Shown: positions 48,962-62,646 of the stretch, piece after piece
How positions within the stretch are numbered: the stretch's first letter is position 1
Layout: every line of letters begins with the position of its first letter
NCBI GenBank assembly: GCA_018907035.1
Contig: JACCIC010000049.1
Span: 732,501-796,500, forward strand
Source of the DNA: Sycobia sp. Sy_11
Taxonomy: Eukaryota; Arthropoda; Insecta; Hymenoptera; Epichrysomallidae
DNA: 64,000 bases
Direction: 5' to 3'
The notes under the pieces: generated by a model
What the model was told of the DNA's origin: nothing
Seen by the model: the letters and a program-made list of their open reading frames with translations, nothing else
Databases searched by the model: none
Translations under genes and position numbers: made by a program

Positions 48962-51900
48962 GTTATAGACGTTGAAGGTGTTTTATTGTACATAAATATT
49001 TGAAAATTTAGTATTTTAAACTAATGTTTAATTTAATATTTTGAATAAAGATTTAAAGTCTATTTAATAGAATCTATATCTGTCATATTTTTTTTTACTT
49101 TTCTAATATTATATTATTATAAATAAATGTTTTGAAAAATCTGTGAATTGTGTATAGAAATATTTTGAAATTCTTTTTATGTATATTAAGATACTGAATA
49201 TGAGTAATTTTCAAATTTATTAGGCAGATCAATTATAAAAAGAATGTATATATCATTTATATAACTATCGGTAACAATATGTGACAACATGCCTAAAGAA
49301 GTTTGTATTAAAAATAATAATATTACACTCAAAATAGTAGACACTACAAACATTTATAATTAATTTTGAATTTTGATTTGATATGAAATAAACATATTGA
49401 ATACATCATAAATAAAACCAAATCTTTGAATTTATTATAATCTTCCGATATTTATAAAAATAATCTGAGCTGATTATTATAGCAATTAGAATCAAGTTAA
49501 CTTAGAGTAATTAGTAAAAAATCTTAATAAACAATTTAAACATTACAGAATTCTTGTGCATTATTCAACATTGCTCTATTTATGCTCCTAAATAATGATG
49601 CTCATCAGTGATGATAACCTACGATATAAAAAGTAAACAGAACACATGCAAATTCTTACAGAAATGCTTAGATCAAATAGTCGAGACTGAGACTTGAACT
49701 ACATCTAAACACCTATCATTTTTTGTTTCCTATTATACTTGATTTTTATTGTTATATATTTAGTATACATTTGTCATGACGATTTACTGTAAGTTATAAT
49801 TATATTATTGTAAAACATATTGAACTTGAAAAAATTAATAAAAATTGTAGAAATATAAACAACAGAAATATTGACATCAACTAATATAATAAAAGGGATA
49901 TATTGAAGATTTGATAATTTAATTATTTATCCTTTCTAATGATGCCAACTTAATAGTGGGATCATGAACTTCAAAATATTAAAACGATAACTTGAAATTA
50001 TTACAATTAACTTAATATTTTAAGCATAGAAATATTATCAGTATAGGAATAAAAGTATAATCATTTCGATATCAATAACAGCTTTAGATTAATATTGAAA
50101 CCTAGAATGTCCTATTGAAAACAATATTGAACTAATCAGCTAATAAAATAACTCACTGTTTAACTTTAGTCAGTCTTTATGCCATAAGCATCAGATTGGT
50201 TATGGAAAATTTGAAAAAATTTCTAATTTGCATAATACATTATTTATTTTTATTTGATTATAAATTATTCATCATAAATACTTATACAAATCTGATGGAT
50301 TGGCATTATGTTTATTTAACAATACTTTGCTTCAAACACTCATATCTCCTCATATCCTTGTATGATAGTATGACTTAATACATGCGTAATACTCATAAAA
50401 TAGTCAAGGCAAACATTTTTTGGACCAAAGCCAAAGATTATACTTGGGATCCCTATCAAGGAATGCAATATTATTTACAGATTTTTAATTCGTTAAACCT
50501 TAATCCGTGCATTTATTAAAAATAATACATTAATTGAATTTTTACGAACATTTTTAAGAAATAATTAAATTTTTAAGAACATTATTATCAATGCTTTTTG
50601 TATTGGATAAGAAGCTTAGTTTATATATTATATAAAAAATAAAATTATCATAGAGATATCATAACATACCTAAACTTATATAGCAATTTGTCAATCCACA
50701 GCATGATCTATAATAGTTCATAATCAGCTATAATAACGGCTATTACCAGTTATTACAAAGAAAATTTATAGCATATGAGTAGATAAATTAATTTATTTAC
50801 AATTTATAGTATCGCAGCATAAGTGTCTTATTAGTTATCAGGTTTTATAAACATTTGTTTATTCAGACGCTCGTGAGTTGTGTGTGCCACGGACTACCAA
50901 TCACCATCCCGGACTAAGAGATGCGCCGGGCCTGCTCCTGATACGACCTGATACTACACCCAGCAGAATAAGACGATATGACATACCAGCTGATATCTGC
51001 TGGTACCAGCTGATACGAGCTGATACCAACATTAATACCTGATATCAGCTGATATTTTATATAATATCTATAGTAATTTTCAAAATCGGACCAACTTTAG
51101 CATGATTTTTCAGCGGTCATAATGTACAATATTGTTAAACACATTAACTGCTATCAACGAAGATAGATGCTAAAATTTTGAAAATAGCATGTAAATTAAT
51201 TTTTTACCTCATGAAATTGATGTAAACTGTTTCAGACGGTAAATAATCAAAATCAATTTCCAGTTCCATAGGCCAGTATGATCATGACCACCATTACTTT
51301 TCATATGGAATCTGCTGATATAATTTAAATATCATAAATAGCCTGATGATCAAAACAAGAATCAATAAAATAACAGAACAATGAAAAATTTTTGTTGGAA
51401 ATTATTTATCAAATCAATAGCATGTTGAGAATTGCGGCCGTAGTTCGGTATTTTTAGTATTTTCGAAGAGTCGAAATTGGCCAAGGGTAGAACTTTGCTT
51501 TATTCGCGTTCGAAAGCTTGAATCGTTTATACATATGAGGTTTGAATTGAAAGGTAATTTTTGTTTCTCATAATTGCCTCATGATTGCATATAATCCAAT
51601 ATTAGATGTAGATATATAGATTGCCTTTAGACTGCAATCGTTGTATTAGGTTCCGGGACTGAATCATTGAAGTTCTGCAACAGTTCTGCACACTATACTC
51701 CGCAGTCCGCTCAGCACTCAGCAATAGTTCGAACATATAGCACTGACCAACTGTTCTTATCGCACCCGCTAACCGCAGTGATCCGCAAAGATTCGCAGTT
51801 TGGTTATAATTTATAATATTAGGTTATTATTCCTAGGTGCTCAGTTCAATGTTCATGAAGGTTTCATGTAAGTATCAAGTTATAAAAATCAAAAATCATA

Positions 51901-52624
51901 TAAGTTAATTGGTCGTAATCATATATGGTAATCTATCGTAACAGAAAAGGTGTTAACTTAACGGCAATATAGTAGCTGGTAGTAGCTGGTAGTAGTAATC
52001 AATCACCAGATCACCAGGGTAATCACTAACCATTAATTACAGAGATAAAATTATTTTATTTACGAGAGGATTCGGTTCGTGACATAAGCATAACATTAAA
52101 AGTACACATTTATTACTTCGAATATCTTAATTATAAAATAAAAATATAAGTTTTCTATTAATAGTAACTTTTTATTGTTTTTTAATCAATATTAGAAAAA
52201 TCACTTATAATATAATAAGAAACATAATACATAACCAATTCAAGAATTGTTGTCAATGTTGTCATAAATAACAACCATATTACCAGATATTACCAATTTA
52301 CCAATTACAGTAATCAACAGTAACATAAATGCAGATAAATATACATAAACAACAAACACATATATCCGTATCAATTTGTAAATATTGTTCTTATTTCATA
52401 TTTTCTATAATTTATAATTATTTATATTATCTTCGAAATTTTATTTTTTTCTAATATAAACTTATTGAACATTTTTATTAAAATTTGTTACTTTTTGTTT
52501 TAAAATTATAAAAATAATAATGGATTGCATAATAGTTTTTTAATCGAAAAAAAACTTTTTATTTTCTATAGTATATTTAAATTTATTGATTTTTATTAGT
52601 ACATTCTTATTGTATTTACAGTCA
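48962..52624. other. Long intergenic region (or 5' UTR intron of RNF14)
   Basis: Mostly AT-rich with no coding region recognised. Less AT-rich islands occur at 50865-51060 (AGCTGATA-rich, listed separately) and 51640-51800 (CGCAGTCCGCTCAGCACTC and similar). The latter could be an upstream promoter or first exon of RNF14, whose coding exon starts right after a splice acceptor at 52620-52621. Confidence 0.45.
50930..51060. repeat. AGCTGATA-rich degenerate repeat with palindromes
   Basis: AGCTGATA and CCTGATA motifs recur about eight times at irregular spacing. 50985-51004 forms a near-perfect 20-bp palindrome. The block stands out from the AT-rich surroundings; I cannot match it to a known element. 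Confidence 0.5.
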
Positions 52625-54411
52625 ATGGACAGTGAAAAACAAAAAGATGAACTAACTGCTTTAGAGAGTATTTATAATGAAGAGGAATTTTCATATCACA
52701 TCGAAAATGATTTATATGAAGTTACCATAAAATTATTTATAAATCTTCCAGAAAATTATTATTTTACTTATAAGGATAACCGTCAAAGTGATAAAGAATC
52801 TGAGAAAGTTTATATTTCTCATCTACCACCATTAATACTTTTAATTACATTACCAGTAGATTATCCATCTATCTCATGTGCAAAATTCATTCTTAGATCT
52901 ACTTGGTTAAGTCGATCTGCAATTTCTAAGTTATGTGCAGAATTAGATCAATTATGGGAAAGCAATAAAGGTCATGAGATTTTATTTACATGGATTGGTT
53001 TTATCCAATCAGAACTGCTTGAAATTTTGAATATACAAAAATGTGTTAATATTAATACTCCTTATACATTTTACAAGATTGCTTTGGAAAAAGCCCAAAG
53101 AGCTCATCAAATTACTAGAGCTGATGAAACTGCTGATAAAAATAATATGAAAAATAAATTTCAAATTGATAAATCTGGACAAACAAATAAAAAATTAATT
53201 CTTAGAAAAAAAGTTAGAAAGTCAAGAAATAGAAGGCCGATTGACCAAAGAGCTATATCTGATATTTTAGTTGGTGTAAATCCAGTTCAAATGTTAATAG
53301 AATATAATGAAAAACGAAATCTAATAGAATTTAGGAAAAATTTTTATTTTTGTAAAATCTGCTGTGCGGATAAATTAGGAGAACATTGTATGCAATTTTT
53401 TCCTTGTGTACATGTTTTTTGTAAAGAATGTATTAGTGCTTATTTTGAAGTAAAAATTAAAGAAGGTACAGTGCAAAATATATTTTGTCCTGAAGAAAAT
53501 TGTAAATCTGAAGCAACACCTGGTCAAGTAATTACTTTAATTTTAAAGTGCAAATATAATACATTTTTATTGTTATGAGATTATTGTGTTCTTTTAGATT
53601 AAAGAACTTGTTGCAGTGGACTTATTTTCTAAGTATGACTCTATATTACTGAATGCTACCTTAGATACAATGACTGATATTGTTTATTGTCCTCGTAAAA
53701 ATTGTCAATATCCTGTAAGTAGAGAACCAAATGAAATAATGGCAAACTGTCCTGTTTGTGAATATGCTTTTTGTACTCTTTGTAAAGCTGTATATCATGG
53801 AATTGAAGCATGCAAAAATAATACTGGTAATTTAAATCAATGCATCTATTTTTGTTTTGTTTTAAATGTAACAACATATTTTAATTTTTAGTGGAATTCC
53901 AAAATTTGGTTAAAGAATACCAAGAAGGATCAGAACAAAAAAGATCTGAATTAGAATTACGTCATGGTAAAAAACGATTGCAAAAACTTGTTGAAAATGC
54001 CATGTCTGAAAACTGGATTCTTGATAATAGTCAAACCTGCCCTCGATGTGATGCAGCAATAGAGGTACAAATATTATCATGCTGGAACATATTTTTCAAA
54101 ATAGGACTATAAATGTTTAATAAAACACATAGTATAAAAATAAAAAAGTTAAAAATTATATTAAATTTGAATTAAATTTTCTTTTATAGAAATCTGATGG
54201 ATGTAATAAAATGACTTGTTGGAAATGTAATACATTTTTCTGTTGGACTTGCAGAGAAAAATTAAATCATAAATATCCATATCTTCATTATCACGACCCT
54301 CATTCCAAATGCTTCAATATGTTATTTAATGAAATAATATTGGATGAAAATGATGTTGAATTTGATGATTCAGATTTTTCAGATGAAGATAATGAGCTCA
54401 GAATTAATTAA
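52625..54411 (+). CDS. RNF14: E3 ubiquitin-protein ligase RNF14 (RBR family)
   Basis: Exons 52625-53527, 53598-53826, 53892-54064 and 54190-54411 join in phase to about 508 residues (human 474). RNF14 is a RING-between-RING ligase; the human protein acts on stalled translation factors and RNA-protein crosslinks at ribosomes. Domains: an N-terminal RWD domain (MDSEKQKDELTALESIYNEE, to about residue 140), RING1 (CKICCADKLGEHC..PCVHVFCKEC, about 242-290), IBR (YCPRKNC..CPVCEYAFCTLC, about 331-370), and RING2 (TCPRCDAAIEKSDGCNKMTC, about 427-455). The Cys in GCNKM is the expected thioester-forming residue. A long acidic tail ends the protein. The ATG follows a splice acceptor by three bases, so a non-coding first exon lies upstream. 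Confidence 0.94.
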
Positions 54412-56641
54412 TTTTTTTTTAATATCTTACATTGATTCATAATTTTTATTCAATATAAATTTTCAGTGTAAATTTACTTGAAATAATTTGTACATATATA
54501 TATATATATTTTTTTTTATTTTATATTCAATCAAGTAAGTAAATTGTCAGCAACTATTGAGCAGAACAATATTATTATCAACTTTATTGTTATTATTATT
54601 AAAAAAGATGATTTGTTAAATTATTAATTATTAATATGAAATCTATATATGTTCTTTCAAATAAATTGTTTAAAAATAAATTCCTGTTCTCTTCTGTCTG
54701 ACATACCGACATCAGTCTATATATATATATATATATATACACACCTATACCTGCCTATACCAGCACAGGATACATCTGGTATTCATCTACAAATACAAGA
54801 TACCTAATGATCAGGTGGATATGTCATCGTCCATGACGGACTGGTTGAAACACCAGACTTTTCTTTTCTTTATTCTCGTGCCCGGGTGCTTGTGTGTGAT
54901 GTTATGTAAAAGGATAGTAGCGTAAATAAATAAATATTAGCAAAAAAACTTAATTATTAAATTTGGTACACTTGCTATTTGCTGTGTAATCATAAATTTA
55001 ATAATATTATTTTGCATCATTTTTGTAACGATAAACATAAATAAAAAATAATGTCTTAACAAATGCTAAATTTATTTTTCCCAATTTAGTATAAAACTTT
55101 ATTTCTCATTTAATATTGTATAAAATAATATTTATAAACGAAGAAAAATTTTAAATGATGGCACATTTAACCTAAAAAGTAAAGCAACACAAAGTCTTTC
55201 TTCTTTGCACGAATTTGTATTAAACAGGTAAATAGTTTTGATAATACATAATGATAATTAATATCAGTTATACAATTTTTAATAATTTTTTCAACAAAGT
55301 ATATATTATATTTTATATTGATCATAATTACTATAAAACCTTATTTTCATACCTGCCATTTCCATATTAAATAATATTTTTGTTCATTGACAAAAAAAAC
55401 GAAAAATAAAAATATATTGTAATAGGTTTTCATTATTTTGATAATCATAATATAGTTACCTATTATTTTTACATCATACTGTAAGATTTTGAAATTATAA
55501 AATAATATCCTTTATTATAATAAAATATTTATAAATATATTTAAAATATATCTAAAAAAACAAATCTTTTTAATCAATGTTTTTAATTTTTGAATTAGAA
55601 AATGCTTTTTGAAAAATTTTAAATTTAGGTTTGTATTATTTAAGAAAAAAAAATTATTTAGTTACATACTACTTAAATTTGAAAAAATTCCATATTTTAG
55701 TACTTTTATTAATATATCTTTATATTTATTTAACTAATTATTAATAGGTTTTTGATAAGTTTGCAAGGTAGATATGAATCTGAAATTTCTATAATTTAAA
55801 TTAATTTTACTTTTAAAAACCAAAACTGTATTTAGTTCTTCAGTTTCATTTGTTATTTATAATTTAAATATGCTTAGAAAAAAATATTAGTATCAATATA
55901 GGTAAATATAAAGGCATAAGGGTAAATCCTTATATAGTTTAATAATGATTATTAATAACATTAAAAGAAAGTCAAAGAAATCAATAGATAATTACATAAA
56001 TTACAGCCTTTTATTATAATGCTTGAGTTTTAAGTTACAATAAAAAGTAACATTTTTTTGAGTCTGTATCAATCATATTATTATAACTCATTATATTATA
56101 TTAATAATATGTATATAATACTAAGTTATATTGTATGAATTATAATATTATTAATATTCTATAGAGTAAATGATTTTATACTTGCATATTGCAAACTTTA
56201 TCAAATTTTCATTTTATAATAATTAAATTGGTTACACTATCGTAGAAGGATAATAGAAATAGATTACACTTATTGCAATTTAGCTAATATATTTTGAGAT
56301 TTTTATTTATTTTGAATTTTTATTTGATTTTGAAACATTTCAAAATAAATTACTTAAAATGGGATGAGTGTAATTAATTTATATTATGCTTTATGATAGT
56401 GTAACAACTTCAATTATTATCTAACAGAATTTTTATATCTAGAAGTATCATTGATATTATCATGAAACTAATTTATTACATTTTTTTGAACACCAGAAAA
56501 CAAATTTTGGCAACTTATAGCAAAGTATAACTTGACCTACTCATTTTTAATAGTTTGGTAACATTTTTGTTCCAGCATATAATTAAAAAAATAATTGCAA
56601 TATAGATTAATGAAATTAATTTTAGATATTTTCAAGAAATC
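54412..56641. other. Intergenic region between RNF14 and PRMT9
   Basis: Very AT-rich. A short TA/CA microsatellite (about 54717-54742) and a patch around 54745-54900 with CCTATACCTGCCTATACCAG are the only distinctive parts. No gene is seen. Confidence 0.5.
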
Positions 56642-59600
56642 ATGATGCAAGCTCAACTGGAGGAAATAATAAGAGTTTCTTTAAAAAAAGCTTTGGATTA
56701 TGATAAGAAAGGGAATATTGGACAAGCCTATGCTTACTATACTGCTGTCTTAGAATTATGCCCATCTAAACGAATACAACTTGAAAAAAGATTTACAACA
56801 ATTTTATGTGAATGGGGCCTGTACTTAGAAGAAAATAATCAAATAAAAGATGTAATCAAATGTTACCAAAATTCACTTGAAATTTTTCCAAAAAATGCAA
56901 CAATCCTGACAAATTTTGCTGCACATCTTTTAAAGTAAAATATACATAATTTAACTATAAATAATAATTAACTATAAATAATAACATGTTATATCTAAAA
57001 TACTTAAAATATTTATAGAAATGAAGAGTGTTTAAGGGCAATAAAATATTTACAAAGAGCTTTGGAAATCGACAAAAACTTTTTACCTGCAGAAAGAAAT
57101 TTACAAAATGCTTGTAGCATGGCTGTAGATAGATGGCATTTTTCAATGTTAAATGACAGAAGTAGAAATCTAGCTTTTAATCAAGCAATAAAAAAAAGAA
57201 TTCATTTAGGGTATGACACTGTTTTAGATATCGGAACTGGTACTGGATTATTGAGTTTATATGCTCTTGGTGCAGGTGCTAAAAAAGTTTATGCATGTGA
57301 GTATTCACCAGTCATGTATGACGTTGCTAAAAAAGTATTACACGAAAATCAAGCCGAAGATATTAAACTTATTTGTAAAGCATCCAATGATTTAAAAATT
57401 CCAGATGATATATCTGAAAGGTTGACTATTTATTGTAGCAAATACAATCACATAATATAGTTTGTTGATAATTATATTATTATAGTCTATTATATTACTT
57501 TCAGAGTGAAATTAATAGTTACAGAAATTTTTGATGCAGCTTTATTTGGAGAATTAGTTATTCCAACTCTATTAGATGCACACACAAACCTATTAGTTAC
57601 CGATGGTACAGGAATTATTATACCAATGTGTGCAACTTTATATATAGCAGCAGTGGAGTGTGAATATATTCGATTTAGGTCTTCAGTTTTATTGAATAAC
57701 TGCCAATGTCTTGGAACAATGAATTTTGAAAATATACTTATTCTTCCTGATGAAGATTATTATGACACTGAGAATTTACAAAATGTTAATGTAAATTATA
57801 TTACAGAACCAAATCCTATTCTTAAAATAGATTTTAATGATTTAAATGATTTAAAATATTATAGTAAAGATGGATTAAAAAATGTTGTTACAACTGCATG
57901 TCGTTATAATGGTACAGTTGATGGTTTAGTTACATGGTTTAAATTAAATCTTGATGAGGAAATTACCTTAGATTCATCTCAAGGAAAATCTTGTTGGCAG
58001 TTGGGAGTATTTTCAACAGCTCCTAAGAAAGTAAAATCAAATGATAAGTTAAAAATAACAGCAGAAATGATAAATGGGAGATTAAAATGCTCATATTTAT
58101 TGAATAATGAAAGTATTATTATATCTGATAAGCTTGTTTATAGATTACCTAAAGATATAATTTTATTTTTAAACGATACAGAGTATATATCATCTTTGAT
58201 TCAATTAGCAACATCAAAAAATGAAGATGTTATTAGAACAGTTTTTGATACTTGTCCATTTCCAATTTATGGTTTAACTGTATTAAAAGAAAACAGAAAC
58301 TGTCAAATATTATATCATCAAACAAGTAATGATGCTTTAAAACATTTTATTGAACATATAATCCATAAAAATAAAATTAAGGGAAAGGTTTATTTTGTAA
58401 CCAATTTTAGTGAAATACCTTGCACTTCACTAGACAATATTTTTGTGCATAACTTTGACATAAAAGGAGAATTAATAGACTGGGGGCAACAAAATTATCA
58501 CGAAATTTACAGGTTTGTTTTTAAAATTTATCAGTTGATCAAAATTTGATAATTAACCCTGTAGTCAAAATAATACGCAAGTTTTTGCATAAAATTTAGT
58601 TCAATTTTCATATACATAAAAAACAAATTAACATATATATATAGTGAAAAGTAATGATTTCATTAATACTACAAAAAACTATCAAAACAATTATTTTGGA
58701 TACTTGGATACAGTTGAATTTCATTCTTTATTAAACAAATTATTTATCAAATAACAAGTTATTTTTAATAAATAAGATATTTATCTTGAAATTATGAAGC
58801 TTGAACTATTGATTTAGTTTTCAGTGCATATATTCTCTAAATTATATTTTGTACTTTTTTCTAAATTTTATAATTCGTTTCTATGATTTTTACCGAAAAT
58901 TAAAATATGAATATTTTAATTATTTATATAAAAATTTAATTTTATAGGTCTGTTATTTGTATTTTTGTTTAGCTTTGAAATTTATTACAACATGTGTTAT
59001 TTGTATGAAAAAATAATTTTTATTAATTTTTTTCTAAAAAAAAATTTTCATAATTTTTATTACTGAACTTACATATTTTGTTTCATTATACAGTTGTTTA
59101 CTAAATTCAACTGGTACTCTATTACCAGAAAGAATTTTTCTAATGGGTCAACTTGTTTATTCTGAAGAATTGCCAAAAATGGTTTTGGTCAAGGATGATA
59201 ATTGTCAAAGATTATCAGATTTTAATTCATCAAATGTTATGGTTCATAATATCACATTTTGATAACTCAATAATACATTATCCATAAAAAATTGCTTATT
59301 TAATATATATTTTTATTCTAGAACTCCTATACTAGCACTGATGATGATGAGGACGATGATGATAAAGATAATGGTAAACATACTACGGAAAAAAATGAAT
59401 ATTGCAATTCAAAGCAATGCAAATATGTGATAGCCAAATATATAAACCAATACAAAGTAATGATTTTACATGTATTAAACATAATTTTTTAATTTTGATA
59501 CAAAAAGAAACACTTTTAAAGCAAATAAAAATAATTGTTACTTTTAGATAAATCAAGTTTTTGATTTAAATTCAAGCCTGTATACTTATACTGCTTTATC

Positions 59601-59889
59601 AGATGTAAAAACATTAGTTGAAATTGATAATTCTGAAGCAAAAGAAGAAACCATTAATTTTGGAAAAATTAGTTCAGAAAAAGGGAAGATTATTCCAAAT
59701 ACTTTGATATATTGGTATAAAATTTTTTTAACAAATAATATTGTACATGAAACTCGAAGAATAAATTCTTTTATGAATCATGCAGCTGTAATATTTGAAA
59801 ATGAATTGAAAGATAAAGTATTACAAGATGAAGATATTAATATTAAAATACAGCAAATGTATGATTTAATAAAATTAAGCATTGTATAA
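56642..59889 (+). CDS. PRMT9: Protein arginine N-methyltransferase 9
   Basis: Exons 56642-56934, 57019-57420, 57505-58512, 59094-59235 (or 59241), 59322-59456 and 59548-59889 give about 773 residues (human 845). PRMT9 makes symmetric dimethylarginine on the splicing factor SF3B2. The N-terminus has TPR-like helices (GNIGQAYAYYTAVLELCP; KDVIKCYQNSLEIFPKNA; AIKYLQRALEIDKNF). The first methyltransferase unit shows the AdoMet motif VLDIGTGTGLLSLYALGAG (about 167-185) and the double-E loop TEIFDAALFGE (about 237). The second, AdoMet-motif-poor methyltransferase-like half follows, interrupted by an acidic Asp stretch in exon 5. The first codon could be either of two adjacent ATGs, at 56642 and 56645. 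The donor of exon 4 is weak (GTTATG at 59236 or GTTCAT at 59242); both keep the frame. Confidence 0.92.
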
Positions 59890-61240
59890 TAGTACACATT
59901 CCTAAATAATAAAATATATTTATTTAACTTAATAAACTTACAAAATTTTGAATTTTTAGATTGATGTAGTTTTTCCCCATATAAATAATAGGACAGCAAT
60001 ATTAGTATAATAAGTTGCTAACCTCATATTGGATTTAATTAGAATTTACTAGAAATTTGATATAAAAATTTTGATATAAATCCAGAAAAATTTTTAGGGT
60101 AATTATGGTTGCACTGATCACTGAAATAATAATGTTTCAGCTGCTTCTGAAGCTAAAGATTTTCTCGAAATTTTTAAGGCATAAATAACTTGCTTTTTTA
60201 TTAGAATAATGATTTTTATTGATTTATTATTTATTTTTATACTCTTCTCTAATTTTAGAAATTATATTTGTATTTAAAGTTACTTTTGTAACTATTCCAT
60301 GGTACTTTTAAATTAAGTTCTCTTGCATATCTCATTTTCTTGTTTGAAAAAAAAATAGCTTTCTACTTATTGAATTATAAATAATTGGAAAAAAATTATA
60401 AATTATAAATAATTGTATAAATAATAATTAATAACTATGCAAATAAATTATTAAACTATTATACGTTCTGTACAAACAGATGTATTTTTCCTGATTCGTC
60501 ATATATTTGTTTAATTTTGTATTTCGTTATGAACAGGTATTCGCAATTGTGATTTAATTTAGTTGGAATAATAAAAGAAATTGATTCTGTTCATATCCAT
60601 ATTTTGCATGTCACGTTGATATGCGAGATTTTATTGCTTGGCTTCTAAGCAACCTATTGCGGTCAGTTACCCATATATCATATTACTATTGTACGATTAT
60701 AAATAATATGTAGAACGATTGATGATACTACAACAATAGTTGTGAAAATCTGCGTTGCATTTGATATTGTAAAAGTTCAGAGCAAAAAAACTTCCGATTT
60801 TTTAATTATTGAGTAAAAAAATTTTAAAACTGAAGTAACCAGGTAGGTAACACGCAAGAGCAACATATCAGATCCTGAAATTAGAGGTTGGAAAGAGATT
60901 GAAGAGTGATTTTCGGAAGTGTTTTCAAATAAACATGCATTTACACACACACACACGCGCGCGCGCGAATAAGAGTTAGAAAGGATGAAAAATAGGAATG
61001 AACAGATAATTTAATGTATACAGATGTTGCTGCGCTCGAGGATGTTATCGGACTGCCGCGCCCGCCTCTGGCTAAATCAGGGGATTCCCCGCAATTAGTG
61101 ACCGAGCCTGTATATAGTTGCAGGCGGATAGGTGAAAAGGGGAAAATTCGAAACAGATGTTATTGCGTGCCTTTATTTATTTATTTGAAATGAGATGAAA
61201 ATTGAACTTATTGTAGCTGATTAATATTTTCTTTATTACA
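59890..61240. other. Intergenic region after PRMT9
   Basis: AT-rich to about 60850. Then comes a short CA/CG microsatellite (60946-60968) and a GC-richer patch (61025-61140). No coding region is recognised. Confidence 0.5.
60946..60968. repeat. CA/CG microsatellite
   Basis: (CA)n running into (CG)n, 23 bp. Confidence 0.8.
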
Positions 61241-61600
61241 GCGAAGACCTTAACATGAAGAAGAGGTTTAACATGAAGAAAAGAGCCGCAAGCGCGGCTG
61301 CGTGCCGCTTTTATACCTCAATAAGAGGTCCCGCCCGCGCTTCCCACTATTAACCAGGAAGCCGCTCGGAAGCAAAACTCTCGTAGCATGAACAAACCGC
61401 GCGTGCGTTCCTTTCCGCGCGTTTTGGTGTTTCCGACTGAACTCTCCACTCTCTCAAAGACGGTGCGCGGGAAAGCTCCGATAGCGGCACTGCATCGTCC
61501 AGCGCCTTTCGGACCTCCCGCGCACTATCGAAAATGCTGTCCTTCAGAACAGAGTTTAAAAAGCATGCAGCTCGCCTCTGATTCCGTGCCCCTAGTATAC
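61241..61600 (-). mobile_element. Possible 3' end/LTR remnant of the gypsy element
   Basis: A GC-rich patch with a 17-18-bp tandem duplication (TTAACATGAAGAAGAGG type, 61250-61285), a TATA-like TTTTATACCTC and a GCCGCAAGCGCGGC hairpin. It follows the integrase remnant in the element's downstream direction. It could be an LTR, but no second copy is inside the window to compare. Confidence 0.3.
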
Positions 61601-61607
61601 ACTCTAA

Positions 61608-61757
61608 AAATTCCCTATAAACTGTTCAACACGCTGCTTCATTCGCTTCATCCAATATTCATATGTCAGAAGTTCGACAATCTTTTTGACGTCGAAGTGG
61701 CCTATTTCGTGCGCGGCTTTAATCATCTCCGTGTACAGGACTTTCGTTACCACTAGT
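61608..61757 (-). pseudogene. Gypsy integrase HHCC zinc-binding motif
   Basis: The minus strand reads VLYTEMIKAAHEIGHFDVKK then EYWMKRMKQRVEQFIGN. This gives the His-x3-His pair and the spacing of an integrase H2C2 finger. A frame shift falls right at the first Cys, after which LECI gives the other Cys in a new frame. The DDE core that should follow is not seen. Confidence 0.7.
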
Positions 61758-62187
61758 CATTCTTGGCCTTTCTGTGTCTTATGCGCGAGGCCATGTTTAG
61801 GCATGTTATCTTTATACAGTCTCTCCTCCAACAATCCTCTTATAGCTGTGATACCGTCGTCGTGCCTCTGCAGTCTGATTAGTCGCTCTAGTAAGGCATC
61901 CTTGACTATGTCGATTGACGTGGTGCGGTTTAGCGCATCAACATGTGCCATTCTAGGACCGGCCCAATGCTCCATTGTGTAGTCGAACTCCTCCACCAGC
62001 ATAGCCCAGCGATCGACTCTTGGCACCGACTTTCTTCGCCATCGTCTGCTGGAACGCCGCGCAATCGGTGACGATCTTGAAACGGAGGCCCAGAAGGTAA
62101 CAGCGAAACTTATTGAGCGCATGTATTACAGCGAGAAACTCTATGTCGTAACTCCTGTAATTCCTATCAGCCGGTGTTGTCTTCATA
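61757..62187 (-). pseudogene. Gypsy RNase H, downstream part
   Basis: MKTTPADRNYRSYDIEFLAV then LNKFRCYLLGLRFKIVTDCA matches the middle of gypsy RNase H with its Glu and Asp (TDCAAFQQTMAKK). After a frame shift near 62030 it continues as RWAMLVEEFDYTMEHWAGPR and HVDALNR, the conserved end of the domain and its link to integrase. Confidence 0.8.
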
Positions 62188-62192
62188 CTCAT

Positions 62193-62646
62193 TGTTGTGT
62201 ATAAACTATGGCTTATACACTCCGCGTGCCAACTTAATATTACGCGGAACTATTATGAAAATGGTGTGGTGAATAAAACAAGAACAATATTATATTGATT
62301 AAAGTAAGGTAAAATAATATAACTTTATTCCAAAACAAAAATGTTAATAGTATGAGTGCTTAAATGAATCACTGCATCAAAAATAATTTAACAAGATAAT
62401 TCAGTTGGGCGGTAACAAATTGATACTTATTCTACTATTGGTCGAATTGAAGGTAGGCGTATCTTAACAGTACTAGAATTCTATACTGAGGGAAGGCGGC
62501 GGGAGTTCCGGGGTATGGGCAGGTAGACTGGTGTGGGATAATTAAGGGAACGTCCCCGAGAGTTTACAAGATTATACCCGCACATATGAGAATATACATG
62601 GTTCAAATTATGGATTCTAAATAGATTTTTAATAGCTAACTGAACA
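62193..62646. mobile_element. Solo LTR (454 bp) inserted in the gypsy element
   Basis: It begins TGTTGTGTATAAAC and ends AACTGAACA, thus TG..CA with TGTT/AACA mirrored ends. It is bounded by a perfect 5-bp direct repeat CTCAT (62188-62192 and 62647-62651). Removing it rejoins the surrounding RNase H frame without a shift. A TATAAA-like string lies near its left end and AATAAA near 62273. No coding sequence is inside, which is what an LTR left by recombination looks like. Its strand cannot be fixed. Confidence 0.75.

Noticed and set aside
61388..61982. Plus-strand frames of 122 and 98 residues
   Set aside because: They are antisense to the gypsy integrase/RNase H remnants, which carry the recognisable motifs.
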